Shown: positions 18,539 through 28,327, counted from the first letter of the stretch. The stretch: 64,000 bases of DNA from Carboxylicivirga longa (GCF_050589825.1 NZ_JBNGOZ010000015.1:54887-118886), one strand, 5' to 3'. Notes: generated by a model not told the origin, from the letters alone. Program-made: numbers and translations.

Positions 18539-18867
18539 TTCTCTACAAATTTTAAAATGGTATCGAGCTTCTCGTTAAGCTGCTTTATGGTTTGATGGAA
18601 TAGTTCTTTGCTGACATATATCTCCTTGGAGCTATCCCTCAAATCAGATATTCGTTTATGCAGTACTGTAAACTTGTTTTCGCATGAAGCAAGCTCTTTT
18701 GTCAAGTGCTGAATATCCTTTTCTAATAAATCGGTTTTAGCATCCACCGTTTCCTTTGTGGCATTCTTTGAAATGGCATTGCGGATGATGAAAGAAACTA
18801 CACCAACGATAAGCGAACTGAAAGCACCGATAACAAGCCAATAGAATTTTATTGTCATTTCTTCCAT
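18535..18867 (-). CDS. Membrane-anchored coiled-coil protein, possible spanin
   Basis: The ATG at 18867 (MEEMTIKFYWLV) is chosen because the upstream part of the open frame lies inside the preceding gene. The 110-residue product has one N-terminal membrane helix (about 6-28, WLVIGAFSSLIVGVVSFII) and then an unbroken coiled coil to the C-terminus. Beside holin and endolysin this shape fits an inner-membrane spanin subunit (Rz-like). No partner lipoprotein was found, so the role is inferred from topology and position. Confidence 0.65.
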   Translation of the reverse strand: MEEMTIKFYWLVIGAFSSLIVGVVSFIIRNAISKNATKETVDAKTDLLEKDIQHLTKELASCENKFTVLHKRISDLRDSSKEIYVSKELFHQTIKQLNEKLDTILKFVEK

Positions 18868-18868
18868 G

Positions 18869-19501
18869 CTAAAAGATTTTAATGGTTTCTGTGCTGCCCT
18901 CCGGAAAGCGGTTTTTCTCCATCGTTGCACTTTGATTTTCGATGTGCATAATGGCATCCACAATATGTTCCCACTTCGTTCCGCCTTTAGAGCTGCCGTC
19001 TCGGTTTGCCTGATTGATGATTACAAATGAGGTGTTGGGAAACTGTTTCTTCAGCTCTTTAAATTCCTCGTGAGAAATATCGGTCGTTTGTGTACTGTCG
19101 ATAAATACCACATCGTAATCCTTGAATAATCTTGGATTGTAGTCCTCGATGATTCCAATCGGACTGTTAATTCCAAGCCTTACCACTTTCTCCTGCATTG
19201 TTCCTTTTGCGCCTTCTTCATTGGCTACATACAGGACTTTATAGCCGTGTTGTTTTACCAATTCATCGGCAAACATTAGGGCAACGGTGCTTTTGCCGTG
19301 AAAGCGTGAGCCGTAAATCATTATATAGAATGGGATATACAGCTTACCTAATAGCCTACCGAACTTTCCCCTGATTGAGATGGTCTTAAAATTCATCTTG
19401 GCAAGGTCGTTTGCCAAAACAACCTGGTCGGATGCGATGACTGCGGTTCTTGTGGTGCCGGGATTGAATGCCCTGTTTTGAGAGCCACTACTTTTGGGCA
19501 T
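18869..19501 (-). CDS. RadA/RecA-like ATPase
   Basis: A 210-residue RecA-fold ATPase. Walker A is GSRFHGKST (64-72) and the Walker B strand is VVFID (131-135). In between is YVANEEGAKGTMQEKVVRLGI, and later STQTT and a C-terminal WEHIVDAIMHIEN, which follow the order of motifs in RadA/Sms (EES, DSIQT, EHIVD). There is no Lon-like or zinc domain, so it is much shorter than RadA. It could act in recombination or replication. Because no terminase was recognised and it sits among late genes, a DNA-packaging role is also possible, but that is only inference. Confidence 0.75.
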   Translation of the reverse strand: MPKSSGSQNRAFNPGTTRTAVIASDQVVLANDLAKMNFKTISIRGKFGRLLGKLYIPFYIMIYGSRFHGKSTVALMFADELVKQHGYKVLYVANEEGAKGTMQEKVVRLGINSPIGIIEDYNPRLFKDYDVVFIDSTQTTDISHEEFKELKKQFPNTSFVIINQANRDGSSKGGTKWEHIVDAIMHIENQSATMEKNRFPEGSTETIKIF

Positions 19502-19515
19502 GGAAGTAGTGGCAT

Positions 19516-20382
19516 TTACTTTCCCAATCCGGCAATGCCTTGTAGCCCTTTTAACTGAACATTGGTAACAAGCAGTTTGTCGCTCTCCAGATAATCGTGC
19601 AAATGCTTTTGAACGTTTTTCACCTGTTCAAATTCCTTGTCGGATTTGTCAACCTTACCATTTTTCAGTGAGTTGGTAACTGAGGTAAGCAAGCGTTGGG
19701 CTTTTGCCTTTGTGATATTACCATACAGATTGATAAACCTTTTAATCAATGCAACTGCCGGAGTAACACCATAATCATCCACAATCTTTTTCAGCTTCGT
19801 GTATAAGGAATCCGGAACTTCAAACTTGCAAGTACCATTCATATCCTTGTAAGTCTTGATAAGGTCATTGCTGATGCTTTTAATTTCAGAAGCATACTTA
19901 CTTGTTTTGCGAATGGTCTTTTCGGTAGCAGCCTTTTGAATCACCTTGTACAAAAGCGATACCTGACGTTCAGATACCTTCTTATTGTGGAAGTTCAGAT
20001 AACGCCTGATTACTTTAATCTCCAACGGCATCAAATCAACCTCTATGGGTTTTCGTTGTGCTTTTTTGGGTGCTGCTGTTTTCTTGGTGGCTGTCCGTTT
20101 TGGAGCAGCTTTCTTGGTCACATATTTTGTTGATTTTTGTGACGAGGTAGTCTTTTTCTTCACTGGTGATTTCTTAGGTGCAGGGCTTTTCTTTTCTGAA
20201 TCCTTTAGGTAAGGTTCAACGATTTTGAAATGATTATCCAACATCTCTTTAATGTCCTTATCCTCATTGTAGAAATCGGCAAATGAATCGAACTCTTTAT
20301 GTGCTTCCTGTGCTGCTTCCGGCAACTTTTTGAAGTCAATATTTTTGGTGGCTTCCTTGTAATTTTTGATTGTTAATTTCAT
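19516..20382 (-). CDS. Lys-rich histone-like protein
   Basis: A 288-residue protein with a disordered segment at about 64-112 rich in KKxxAPKK-type words (SPAPKKSPVKKKTT, TKKAAPKRTATKKTAAPKK), resembling histone H1 tails. A helical domain follows, and it ends KGLQGIAGLGK. The basic segment should bind and perhaps condense DNA. The C-terminal GLG word recurs in other late proteins of the element. It is placed between the enzyme genes and the ATPase in the late operon and could be a genome-associated virion protein. Family unknown. Confidence 0.7.
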   Translation of the reverse strand: MKLTIKNYKEATKNIDFKKLPEAAQEAHKEFDSFADFYNEDKDIKEMLDNHFKIVEPYLKDSEKKSPAPKKSPVKKKTTSSQKSTKYVTKKAAPKRTATKKTAAPKKAQRKPIEVDLMPLEIKVIRRYLNFHNKKVSERQVSLLYKVIQKAATEKTIRKTSKYASEIKSISNDLIKTYKDMNGTCKFEVPDSLYTKLKKIVDDYGVTPAVALIKRFINLYGNITKAKAQRLLTSVTNSLKNGKVDKSDKEFEQVKNVQKHLHDYLESDKLLVTNVQLKGLQGIAGLGK

Positions 20383-20416
20383 ACTATCTGATATTAAGTT
20401 TTTAGTACACTATTTA

Positions 20417-22753
20417 TTATTCGCTGCCCTTCGCAAGGGCTTGTTTCTGTTTAATGCGAATTGCTTTAGCCCTGATTTTGGCAAGTTTCAGTTTGCGCTC
20501 TTTGCCCACTATTACACCTTTGTTCACGCTGCCTTTTTCGGTTAGGTCGATGTATTCATCGGCTCGTTTATCGGTAAATGGCTCAAATGATTTTATGGAT
20601 AAATGCTCTTTGATGGCATAAATCAGGTTATCAAAGCACTTGTTGATGTAAATGCGTTCCTGACCTTGCGGATAAACAGGATGAGAAAACATACCACCTG
20701 ATACCAGGTAGTTATTTACCCGGTTCTTTTCCTTTAGCTTGTCGTACACATAGCACTCGAAGCTTCGGGCAAACATCTCGGCAATATCTTTCCAATAAGC
20801 ACCTTGAAGTTTGGAGTAGTGATACAGGTAGCTGTCGGTTCTGCGTTTCTTTGTTTCGTCAAAATCATTGTAGCTAACTGCTTTATCTTCCAAAGCATAA
20901 TAACCAAAGCGGAGCATTAGAATTAGCGAAACGATACTTGTATGCACCACCGATTGCCTTTCCTGAAATGTTGGTACAACCTTCTTAATGGAGGTCTTTA
21001 AAATATCCTTGAACCAATCTTTTGTTGGCGAAGAATTACCACCAATGAAATACTTCTTACGATACCCTAAACTTTCAATGATGGTATTCAGATAACTTTC
21101 TGAACGTAGCGGTTTGGTTGATAATTCCAAGCCATTCAAGTAGTGGTCAAAGAAATGTCCCCACTCATGGGCTACCGAGCCATCACCGTTTCGTTTGGTC
21201 AGGTTGATGAGCTGGCGTGTTGGATAATAAGTCGCCATTGCCTTACCTCCACGACCAAACGCACCGAAAGCAATAGCCAGGGCTTCGTTTATGGATAGGT
21301 TGATGTCAAGAACCTCACATAAATCAACGATGGCTGCAACAAAGTGACGAATGTGTTCCCTCGCTTCATCATCCTTCACATAGTTTCCTAATGTGAGCGA
21401 TTTAAAATGCAGCTTCTTGATAACCGTATTTTCATCCGCTTCCTCAATCAATAAACCGCCTGTACGCTTGATGTATGATAGCGGTACGGCTTCTATCTTT
21501 GGCTTGCTGCTACTTTTAGATTTGCTTGTTTTCTTTATTTCTGCCCAGCTCCAATCTGGTTTAAATTCCTTGTATGGGAATCGTTCTTTTTGCTCATCGT
21601 ATTCTCTTTTTGCATCATTGATAAATCGTGTGCAAACCTGAGTAACATACCTTACATAGTCCTCCACAGTCCGAACGCTGCTCAACATACCTCCCTGAAA
21701 AGTCAGGTCATTTTGCTTGTGGCGTTTCATATCGGCAGGAGAAAGAATTTGCTTAGCAGAATCAATACAATCCTGTTGGCGTTTTATCCGTTTGTCGGTG
21801 TACTCTTTCAACCTCTTAGCATGTGGAGCTGCCTGTTCTTTTGTGATACCTGAATATTGATGGGCTTTCATGTAAGTTTCCTTGACCGCAGATGTTGTCC
21901 GATAGCCCTTAATGGTAAAGACAATATTGCGAAGTGCCTTACCGAATATCATTCCAAAATCATGCTTGCCCACAATCTCACCACTATTGGCAATGGTATC
22001 GAGCTGCTGTAAATCCGTGATTGAAATAGCATCATTGAGAACACTTGCAAAAGCTTCTGCCATTTTCACATATTGTTCCCTGGCTTCTTTGGTGTTGGCA
22101 TGTGGCTTAGCAGGAAATGCCTGACGAACCTTTACTTTCAAAAAGGCACAACCTGAATCCGTTCCATTTTCTTTTTCTGCCTGTGGGTCAACCTTTGGAA
22201 ATACCTTATCTTTTTTAATTAGCTCGATAGCGGTTGCTTCATCCTGTTCGATGCTGTTTAAATCGCTACTGCTGATAAGCTTGTTGTACATGGCTTGTTC
22301 TTTCCTGGAACCATGAACACGCTTTCCGGCATCTTTAAATTCCCGGTTCTTTTGCTTCTCCTGCAAAGCCTTTTCGACTTCCGTATCAATATCCCCAAGG
22401 TCATCATTGGGAGTTGCTAAGTTGGCGCAGTAGTTTTCGTATAATGACCAATCATCGCTGATAATAAAGAAACCATCATTGGGATTAGGTTTGTAACCTT
22501 GCTTTGTTTTGTAGCCATTGCGACCTTCAATGAAGCCTTGTTTGGGTAGAATCCAAACGAAGTCACCCTTTCTCGGTTTGTAGCGAGTGGCAATAATATC
22601 GGTTGCTTTCTCAAAACCTTTATAGATGGGCAAAGCATTGACATTAACGCCCTCTTTAAAACCATTGGATAAGATGGAAGCCTTTGATTTTCCTTTAGTG
22701 CGAATATCCTTATGGATGGCTTTGTACTTTTTATAAAACTCCTTCTCGGTCAT
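20417..22753 (-). CDS. Large late protein with HExxH metallopeptidase motif
   Basis: A 778-residue protein. HEWGHFFDH has the zinc-peptidase motif H529-E530-x-x-H533, preceded by NGDGSVA, as in peptidase-like domains of large polyvalent proteins carried by phages and conjugative elements. The N-terminal half is helical and charged. The C-terminus (KIRAKAIRIKQKQALAKGSE) carries the tag shared with the next two enzymes of the operon. The start overlaps the helicase stop (ATGA). A protein delivered with the genome and acting on host proteins or the envelope is plausible. The substrate is unknown. Confidence 0.75.
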   Translation of the reverse strand: MTEKEFYKKYKAIHKDIRTKGKSKASILSNGFKEGVNVNALPIYKGFEKATDIIATRYKPRKGDFVWILPKQGFIEGRNGYKTKQGYKPNPNDGFFIISDDWSLYENYCANLATPNDDLGDIDTEVEKALQEKQKNREFKDAGKRVHGSRKEQAMYNKLISSSDLNSIEQDEATAIELIKKDKVFPKVDPQAEKENGTDSGCAFLKVKVRQAFPAKPHANTKEAREQYVKMAEAFASVLNDAISITDLQQLDTIANSGEIVGKHDFGMIFGKALRNIVFTIKGYRTTSAVKETYMKAHQYSGITKEQAAPHAKRLKEYTDKRIKRQQDCIDSAKQILSPADMKRHKQNDLTFQGGMLSSVRTVEDYVRYVTQVCTRFINDAKREYDEQKERFPYKEFKPDWSWAEIKKTSKSKSSSKPKIEAVPLSYIKRTGGLLIEEADENTVIKKLHFKSLTLGNYVKDDEAREHIRHFVAAIVDLCEVLDINLSINEALAIAFGAFGRGGKAMATYYPTRQLINLTKRNGDGSVAHEWGHFFDHYLNGLELSTKPLRSESYLNTIIESLGYRKKYFIGGNSSPTKDWFKDILKTSIKKVVPTFQERQSVVHTSIVSLILMLRFGYYALEDKAVSYNDFDETKKRRTDSYLYHYSKLQGAYWKDIAEMFARSFECYVYDKLKEKNRVNNYLVSGGMFSHPVYPQGQERIYINKCFDNLIYAIKEHLSIKSFEPFTDKRADEYIDLTEKGSVNKGVIVGKERKLKLAKIRAKAIRIKQKQALAKGSE

Positions 22754-25700
22754 AGTATGGTCTTGATTTTAGGATGAGTACCAAGCCCGGCAACTGCCCG
22801 AAGCTGTTTCTGCTTAATCAGTATTGCCTTTGCCCTAAGCTTTACAAGTGTCAATTGCTTACCCTTGTCAATGCTAATTTTCTTTCCTTTCGGTGCGGAT
22901 TGCTTTTGTTTGGCCAGTCGTTTGGGAAATTCCTTTTTGTCCTGCTCAAACATCTTCATTGCTTCATTGGTAAGGCTATCAGTTGAATTGCCTCGCTTTG
23001 TTCCCTTATCCAAAAACTCATCGTAATAATGGCGTGGAATTTTAACCGAAAGGCTGAATCGCTCTCCAAGTAGATTAAGCAGTTTGGTCATCTTGCTTTC
23101 TTCAACCGAAGCCCTCATATTGCCCGAAACCATTTCAAAACCATCCCGATTATTAACCAGAAGTTTCACCACTTCTTTATCGGTGTAAATGGGAATATGC
23201 GTTTTGGTTTTCGGCATGATGACCTTAAAAGTGCCATCATAATGCCTGGCTATTGTAATCCTGTTTTCGGTGGCAATGGTAGCTCCATTGCGAAGGCTCA
23301 TAATGTGCTTTTGCAGTTTGGCTATTGGAGCTACAACATAGTTGTCTGCCTTATTATTGTTATTGTCAGGCGACCATGCTTCACTCATTAATATTCCTTT
23401 CTGAACACCTCTGCCTTTAGTGGTAAAGCTTACCAACTTACCGGGAAAATCGGCAGAGCCTTGAAGTATGTTTCCTGTTACGATATAGCGGATTTGTCGG
23501 TCGGCGGTGAAGTCTTTAATAGCTTCATCCCAACGCTCAATCAAGCTTTCTTTTTGTCCTGTGGTAAGCTGCATACTACGGCTCATTACACGCTCAATTT
23601 CTTTGGCGGTATCACCCGATGCAGGGAGAACGATGTATTTACGGCTGTCTGAAATGGCAAAGCGAAGCTTCACCGATGACGGAGCATAAGGATTCTTGCG
23701 CTTTGGGTTAATGTCGAAACCAAGAAACACGCAATAAGAATTGGAACTGCTATCGGTTTCAAAACTGACTGCCGGATAGAAATAACCATGACCGACTTTA
23801 AAGAACTTGAAAAAGTTGTTCAAGTAGCGTTTACGGTTCTCGCTTTGTGTTTTGGTCTTGGTAATCTCGGCTTGTTTTCCTTCTTCAATTTCTTCGGTTC
23901 TTTCAGCGACATAATCTCTTTGGGCTGCTTTGTCATATACCGGAATTTTCTGATAGCCTTTCTCATCGGTAATACCATTAAAAAGCTCTTTGTATTTATC
24001 CTCCAACGCTTTTAAATCCTCAGATAACTTGTTTTGCACAAATTTCTCGTGAGCTGAAACTATTTCTTCAGAAATGCTATCGGGGTGTTTACCGCTTAAT
24101 TGTTTTTGAATAAGCTTCTCCAATTCAGCTTTGCCATACGGCTTTTTAAGTACGTTACATTCGCATTTTTCCAAAAAAGTATCATTACCAAAAACCGAAC
24201 GCCCACCTTTTCCGGCAATCACAACACGCTTTTCAAGTGATTCTGCTTTTAGGTTCAGGACTTCCACTTCAAGGTCGTACTCATCGGCTTGCTTGAGATA
24301 CTCCACATAGTCGTTGTATCGCTCAATGACTTCCTGATAAAATTTCTCTTGTTCCTTAACCGATAAAACAGCCACTCGACCTGTTACTTTTGAAGCATCA
24401 CCTTCGGATGGGGTTTCATCGCTGTCTTTTCCTTCAAATTTGAGTGGGTTATCCAGGGCTTTGTTTAGTTCCTCATTTTCCAACATATATTGGCGAACCA
24501 CTTTGTCACCGTATTTATTCAGAAAGTCATCCGATTCTAATTGTGATTTACTGCTTTTCTGGTTGGAGGTGGTATTGGCATCCAATGATTTCAGCTTCTT
24601 TTTGAGCATCATCATAAACCGCTTTTGTGCAGGAATAGACGAAATAATGTAATCGTAAATCGGTTTCATTATCTGCCCTGTTCGGTTGATACGTCCACGC
24701 TTTTGAATCTCTGTATTGATATTCAGTTCAGGTTGGAGTATCACCATCACACGTTGCTTCACTTTTTCTGCTGGCACCTTATCCGTAACAATGGCATGTG
24801 CCGAAGCTCCTGTTGAACCACTTTGATTGATAAGCAAACAATCAATTTCATTGTCATTAAACTGTCGGAATAAATCGGCTGTATTTTCCTTTTTTCGGCT
24901 CATCACCAAAGCGGTTGTATTCTTTGCCTTGGTGGAATTGTACTGGACACAAAGTTTTCGACCTGTAACCTCACCAACTGAATAGCCGGCTTCTTTTATC
25001 TTTTGGATAATAAGGTCCAGAGGGCTGATAGTAATTCCTGTTGAAGCCTGTTCGATTCGCCTGATAATATCATAGTAAGCCAATTGAGCATCTTCGGATA
25101 AATCGGCAATATTGAATTGTTTACCCTGTGATTCTCCATCAATATCCTTTTCGGTATAACGAAGAACTGAATCCAACCCCTTTTCCAAAACGGTTGAGAA
25201 GTCTCCGTTTATCACATCATCGGGTTTTGCCATTCCTTCTAAAAAGCTCCCCATTGTGGAGGCAAAAGCAATGATAGGTTTCTTACCTTCTTTTAACCTG
25301 TTTATGGCATGGTCGGCAACATCGGCAGCGTTCAGGCTAAAGAGTAATTGATTGATGACGTTGAAGACTTTTGAGAAATACGGAATATTATCAACCCCGG
25401 CTTTTTCAGTTCCTTTGCGTGTTTCAACCTCTTTACTTTCGGCTGCTGCAATCTTATCTAGCTCATCAACCTGTTTGTTAATGTACTTCTCCTGGAACCC
25501 GATAATATCACGGATGATTGAGGTAATCTTGTCGGCAGTTTCAGCTTGCTCTTTGGCTTTTTCTTTCAGCTCGATATAGTTTACTTCCACACCTTCAAAA
25601 GAGCGTTCACGCCTAATCATTTGCCCCTCTGAAACTAATTGGGCTGCTAATACTTCCTGTAAAGCCACACCGCCTTTGGTGATGGCTTCTACCAAGTCCT

Positions 25701-26526
25701 CTTTGCTCATATTAGCATCGCTCATTGAAGTCTTTTGAGCGTAAATCGGCATATTATCAGGTCGTTTGGCAAAGGTTGCAGATAAGAAACAAACGCCTTT
25801 GGTTTGCCTTAACACATCTTGCATAAACTCACCTGTATTGGAACTACCCGAAGCATTATGAGCTTCGTCCATTATGATGATATTACCGCTACTTGCAGCA
25901 TTTAAAAACTCTTGTTTGGCTGGCTTTTTCGGCTGATTGAACTGCGAATAAGTGGCACAAACAAAGTTGTAATTGTTGGGTACTTTCTTACCCTTGATAA
26001 TCCTTTCTTGTGTAGGTTTTTCGGGAGCTGTATAAATGACTTCACCGCTTTTGTCCTTTACATTGGTTTTGCTCTCTTTGGTGTTAACGATAAACGGTAC
26101 CAGGGCAGAGCTACCAATGTCCGATAAGTCACGATACAAGTCAGTAAATAAGTTCGGCTTTTCGGATAAGAACACAGGTTGCAAACCGCTTTTAACACCA
26201 TAGCGGATTAAAGCTGCTGCGGTTCTACCTTTACCAATTCCTGTTTGGTCGCCAACAATGATTCCCTGGCCACGCTTTTCGATATTGTAAATTGCCAATG
26301 ATACTGCATCAATCTGTTCGCACGAAAGCGACTTGACAAGCTCGTCATTGCTGTAATCGAGTTTCTCTGCAACATAGTCAAACAAAGGCATTCCGATACT
26401 TTTCTTTACTTTTCGGATAGCGATGTGCATTTCGTGACCCATTGAATCGGGAACAGTTGTATCCAGGATAAAACCTTTTTCGGCTGTCGGGATATATGCC
26501 ATGCCCAATCCTTTATGGCCGAACAT
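22750..26526 (-). CDS. Strawberry-notch-type SF2 helicase (DarB-like)
   Basis: A 1258-residue helicase. Walker A is GDQTGIGKG (92-100), motif II is DEAH (220-223), and motif VI is in QKRGRINRTGQ. The opening part (MGHEMHIAIRK, LSCEQIDAVSLAI) and the INQSGSTGASAH segment are typical of Strawberry-notch helicases. In phage P1 DarB the same helicase is joined to an adenine methylase; here the methylase is a separate gene just upstream. P1 DarB enters the cell with the DNA and protects it from type I restriction. The C-terminus has the tag LRAKAILIKQKQ followed by AVAGLG. Anti-restriction is inferred from this parallel. Confidence 0.85.
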   Translation of the reverse strand: MFGHKGLGMAYIPTAEKGFILDTTVPDSMGHEMHIAIRKVKKSIGMPLFDYVAEKLDYSNDELVKSLSCEQIDAVSLAIYNIEKRGQGIIVGDQTGIGKGRTAAALIRYGVKSGLQPVFLSEKPNLFTDLYRDLSDIGSSALVPFIVNTKESKTNVKDKSGEVIYTAPEKPTQERIIKGKKVPNNYNFVCATYSQFNQPKKPAKQEFLNAASSGNIIIMDEAHNASGSSNTGEFMQDVLRQTKGVCFLSATFAKRPDNMPIYAQKTSMSDANMSKEDLVEAITKGGVALQEVLAAQLVSEGQMIRRERSFEGVEVNYIELKEKAKEQAETADKITSIIRDIIGFQEKYINKQVDELDKIAAAESKEVETRKGTEKAGVDNIPYFSKVFNVINQLLFSLNAADVADHAINRLKEGKKPIIAFASTMGSFLEGMAKPDDVINGDFSTVLEKGLDSVLRYTEKDIDGESQGKQFNIADLSEDAQLAYYDIIRRIEQASTGITISPLDLIIQKIKEAGYSVGEVTGRKLCVQYNSTKAKNTTALVMSRKKENTADLFRQFNDNEIDCLLINQSGSTGASAHAIVTDKVPAEKVKQRVMVILQPELNINTEIQKRGRINRTGQIMKPIYDYIISSIPAQKRFMMMLKKKLKSLDANTTSNQKSSKSQLESDDFLNKYGDKVVRQYMLENEELNKALDNPLKFEGKDSDETPSEGDASKVTGRVAVLSVKEQEKFYQEVIERYNDYVEYLKQADEYDLEVEVLNLKAESLEKRVVIAGKGGRSVFGNDTFLEKCECNVLKKPYGKAELEKLIQKQLSGKHPDSISEEIVSAHEKFVQNKLSEDLKALEDKYKELFNGITDEKGYQKIPVYDKAAQRDYVAERTEEIEEGKQAEITKTKTQSENRKRYLNNFFKFFKVGHGYFYPAVSFETDSSSNSYCVFLGFDINPKRKNPYAPSSVKLRFAISDSRKYIVLPASGDTAKEIERVMSRSMQLTTGQKESLIERWDEAIKDFTADRQIRYIVTGNILQGSADFPGKLVSFTTKGRGVQKGILMSEAWSPDNNNNKADNYVVAPIAKLQKHIMSLRNGATIATENRITIARHYDGTFKVIMPKTKTHIPIYTDKEVVKLLVNNRDGFEMVSGNMRASVEESKMTKLLNLLGERFSLSVKIPRHYYDEFLDKGTKRGNSTDSLTNEAMKMFEQDKKEFPKRLAKQKQSAPKGKKISIDKGKQLTLVKLRAKAILIKQKQLRAVAGLGTHPKIKTIL

Positions 26527-26532
26527 CCCTTG

Positions 26533-26703
26533 TTAATACTCATGTTCATTTTGAGCCAGCTTTTTGGTGCGGACAAAGCTTTTGTTGTTGTTGTTGTTGG
26601 TTTTAAAACCCAATTCAATAAGCCGTGCCGATATATGTTTTGGCGGAACGCTACCAAACTTTATGGTAATGCTGCTTTTGCTAAATGATATTGCTTGTTT
26701 CAT
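26533..26703 (-). CDS. Small basic protein between methylase and helicase genes
   Basis: A 56-residue frame beginning MKQAISFSKSSITIKFGSVP and ending NEHEY. Its ATG (26701-26703) overlaps the methylase stop by 23 bp and its stop lies 6 bp before the helicase start, so it fills the gap with operon-like spacing. It contains a run of five Asn encoded by repeated AAC. The product is basic with no recognised motif. The tight fit supports it being real. Confidence 0.6.
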   Translation of the reverse strand: MKQAISFSKSSITIKFGSVPPKHISARLIELGFKTNNNNNKSFVRTKKLAQNEHEY

Positions 26704-27817
26704 GCTGCTTCTGTTTTATGAGAATTGCTTTTGCTCTCAATCTGGCAATGTTCTGGTTGATTTTCGTAAGTATTTCTGGAGATGGTTGAAGTTGAACTCT
26801 GTCCCAAAGTTCTTCATGGGTATTGACAACGGTGCTGTGTAATTTATTTTTAAGCGGAGCTGCTCCATCGGGAACTGCTTTTGCTCCATCAATCAAAATC
26901 AATCGGGTGTTGATTGAAGTTCCTTGTCTGGAGTACAACTTTTTGCCATTAATCGGGATAATATCTTCAACGTTGTAAAAGTGATAGAGGTAATTCAGGA
27001 AAATGCGGTTAGTACCTGCCGTAACCCGACCGTGTTCGTCCCAAGTAGTATGACCACCTATGATAATGGCAGCTTTACCGTCATCCTTCATGCAACGCAA
27101 AGCGTTTAATGCCATTGCATGTTCTAATCGTTTGATTTTAAACTTTCCAAAAAGTTCAGGTTGAGAAAGTGAACCAAATGGCGGATTCGTAACTATACCA
27201 TCAAAACTTCTGTCATAAGCTGCCGGAGGTTTTAAAGCATCCCAAGAGCTGACCTTTGCGAAAGGTTGTTCTTTCAGGTTGGCAAGCCTTACATCGTCTA
27301 GCTCGTTAACATGGGTATAGTGATAAGGTAAAGCAATGGTTAAAAGTCCGTTCCCTGCCGATGGCTCTAAATACTTTGGAAAGTCGGTTTTGTCATTGGT
27401 AAGGTGTGCATTGCCGACAATTTTGCCTTTAGTGCTTCCTTTTACAATATTCTTAAAAGCTTTGTAGCCTGATAAGCTACCTGATTTTAAGATATAACTC
27501 GATGCCAGGAACGAGATGGGTGCCGGAGTGGAATATTGCTGCATCAACACACTCATGCTTGTACGCATGGAGAGGTTAACCTGTGAGTGATACAGGGCTA
27601 CAATATCAAGGTATTTTTCGTAAGTGGTTAGCGAACTGTTGTGTGCTATCTCTCTTGCGTTTAGGATTATTGCCAGTTCGGTAAATTCTTTCACCAAGTT
27701 CTTATTAGCGATACCGAAGCTTTTGGCAATGCTTTCAATAGTGGTTTTAGAGTGCTTACGTCCGCCTTTTAAATCCTCACGAATCCTTGATATGTAGCCC
27801 TTTTTATCCATGAACAA
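26681..27817 (-). CDS. N6-adenine DNA methyltransferase (DarB-like methylase half)
   Basis: A 378-residue protein. Motif I is YLEPSAGNGLLTIAL (about 148-161), binding S-adenosylmethionine, and the catalytic motif IV is NPPFG (211-215). It belongs to the gamma-type N6-adenine enzymes. It has no obvious target recognition domain. With the Strawberry-notch helicase gene just downstream it corresponds to a P1 DarB split in two. The C-terminus reads LRAKAILIKQKQ before HETSNII, the tag shared with the helicase and the HExxH protein. Confidence 0.85.
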   Translation of the reverse strand: MFMDKKGYISRIREDLKGGRKHSKTTIESIAKSFGIANKNLVKEFTELAIILNAREIAHNSSLTTYEKYLDIVALYHSQVNLSMRTSMSVLMQQYSTPAPISFLASSYILKSGSLSGYKAFKNIVKGSTKGKIVGNAHLTNDKTDFPKYLEPSAGNGLLTIALPYHYTHVNELDDVRLANLKEQPFAKVSSWDALKPPAAYDRSFDGIVTNPPFGSLSQPELFGKFKIKRLEHAMALNALRCMKDDGKAAIIIGGHTTWDEHGRVTAGTNRIFLNYLYHFYNVEDIIPINGKKLYSRQGTSINTRLILIDGAKAVPDGAAPLKNKLHSTVVNTHEELWDRVQLQPSPEILTKINQNIARLRAKAILIKQKQHETSNII

Positions 27818-27824
27818 ACCAGAA

Positions 27825-28325
27825 CTACATGATTGTGTGAGCTAAATAGAAAAGTCCAATGAATATCTCTGCTGCCATTGTCAGCTCCAAACACCAAATT
27901 CGCTTATCGGCAAAGCCTGTTGCAATCAAAGCCGAAATAGCGATGATGATGGTGTATTCGATATTTCCGAAACTGAAATAATAGCTTAATCCAAGGAGTG
28001 TAAATCCGCCAATTGCCGATACATAGTGAGCAATACGGATAAACAGATTTCGTTTAAAGTCGGAGAATACACCCACTAAAAAGATTCCGATACCGCCTCC
28101 GATAACCCACCAATCAGCAGATTCTTTAATAAAAAGACCTGTTATGATGATGGCCAGTCCACAAACCCACATCACTATCTCAAATACAAGTTTGTAGGGT
28201 TTGCGTAGAAAGTAATTACTATCGGAAATTGATTTGCGGATGCCATGAACCGCTATGATTGAGGTAAGATAAACTACCAACGCTATAAATGCCGTGAAAA
28301 GGCTTGCTATTACTAATACTTTCAT
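27825..28325 (-). CDS. Small polytopic membrane protein
   Basis: A 166-residue, strongly hydrophobic protein with about five membrane segments, at roughly 2-25, 46-66, 71-87, 96-115 and 121-150. No family is recognised. It lies 2 bp after the spike gene in the late operon and could be a viral membrane protein or an accessory to lysis. Confidence 0.7.
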   Translation of the reverse strand: MKVLVIASLFTAFIALVVYLTSIIAVHGIRKSISDSNYFLRKPYKLVFEIVMWVCGLAIIITGLFIKESADWWVIGGGIGIFLVGVFSDFKRNLFIRIAHYVSAIGGFTLLGLSYYFSFGNIEYTIIIAISALIATGFADKRIWCLELTMAAEIFIGLFYLAHTIM

Positions 28326-28327
28326 AA

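Noticed and set aside
26406..26657. Minus-strand frame overlapping the helicase start, considered as a frameshifted helicase N-terminus
   Set aside because: The helicase already begins with its family's N-terminal sequence, and the gap is explained by the 56-residue frame at 26533-26703.
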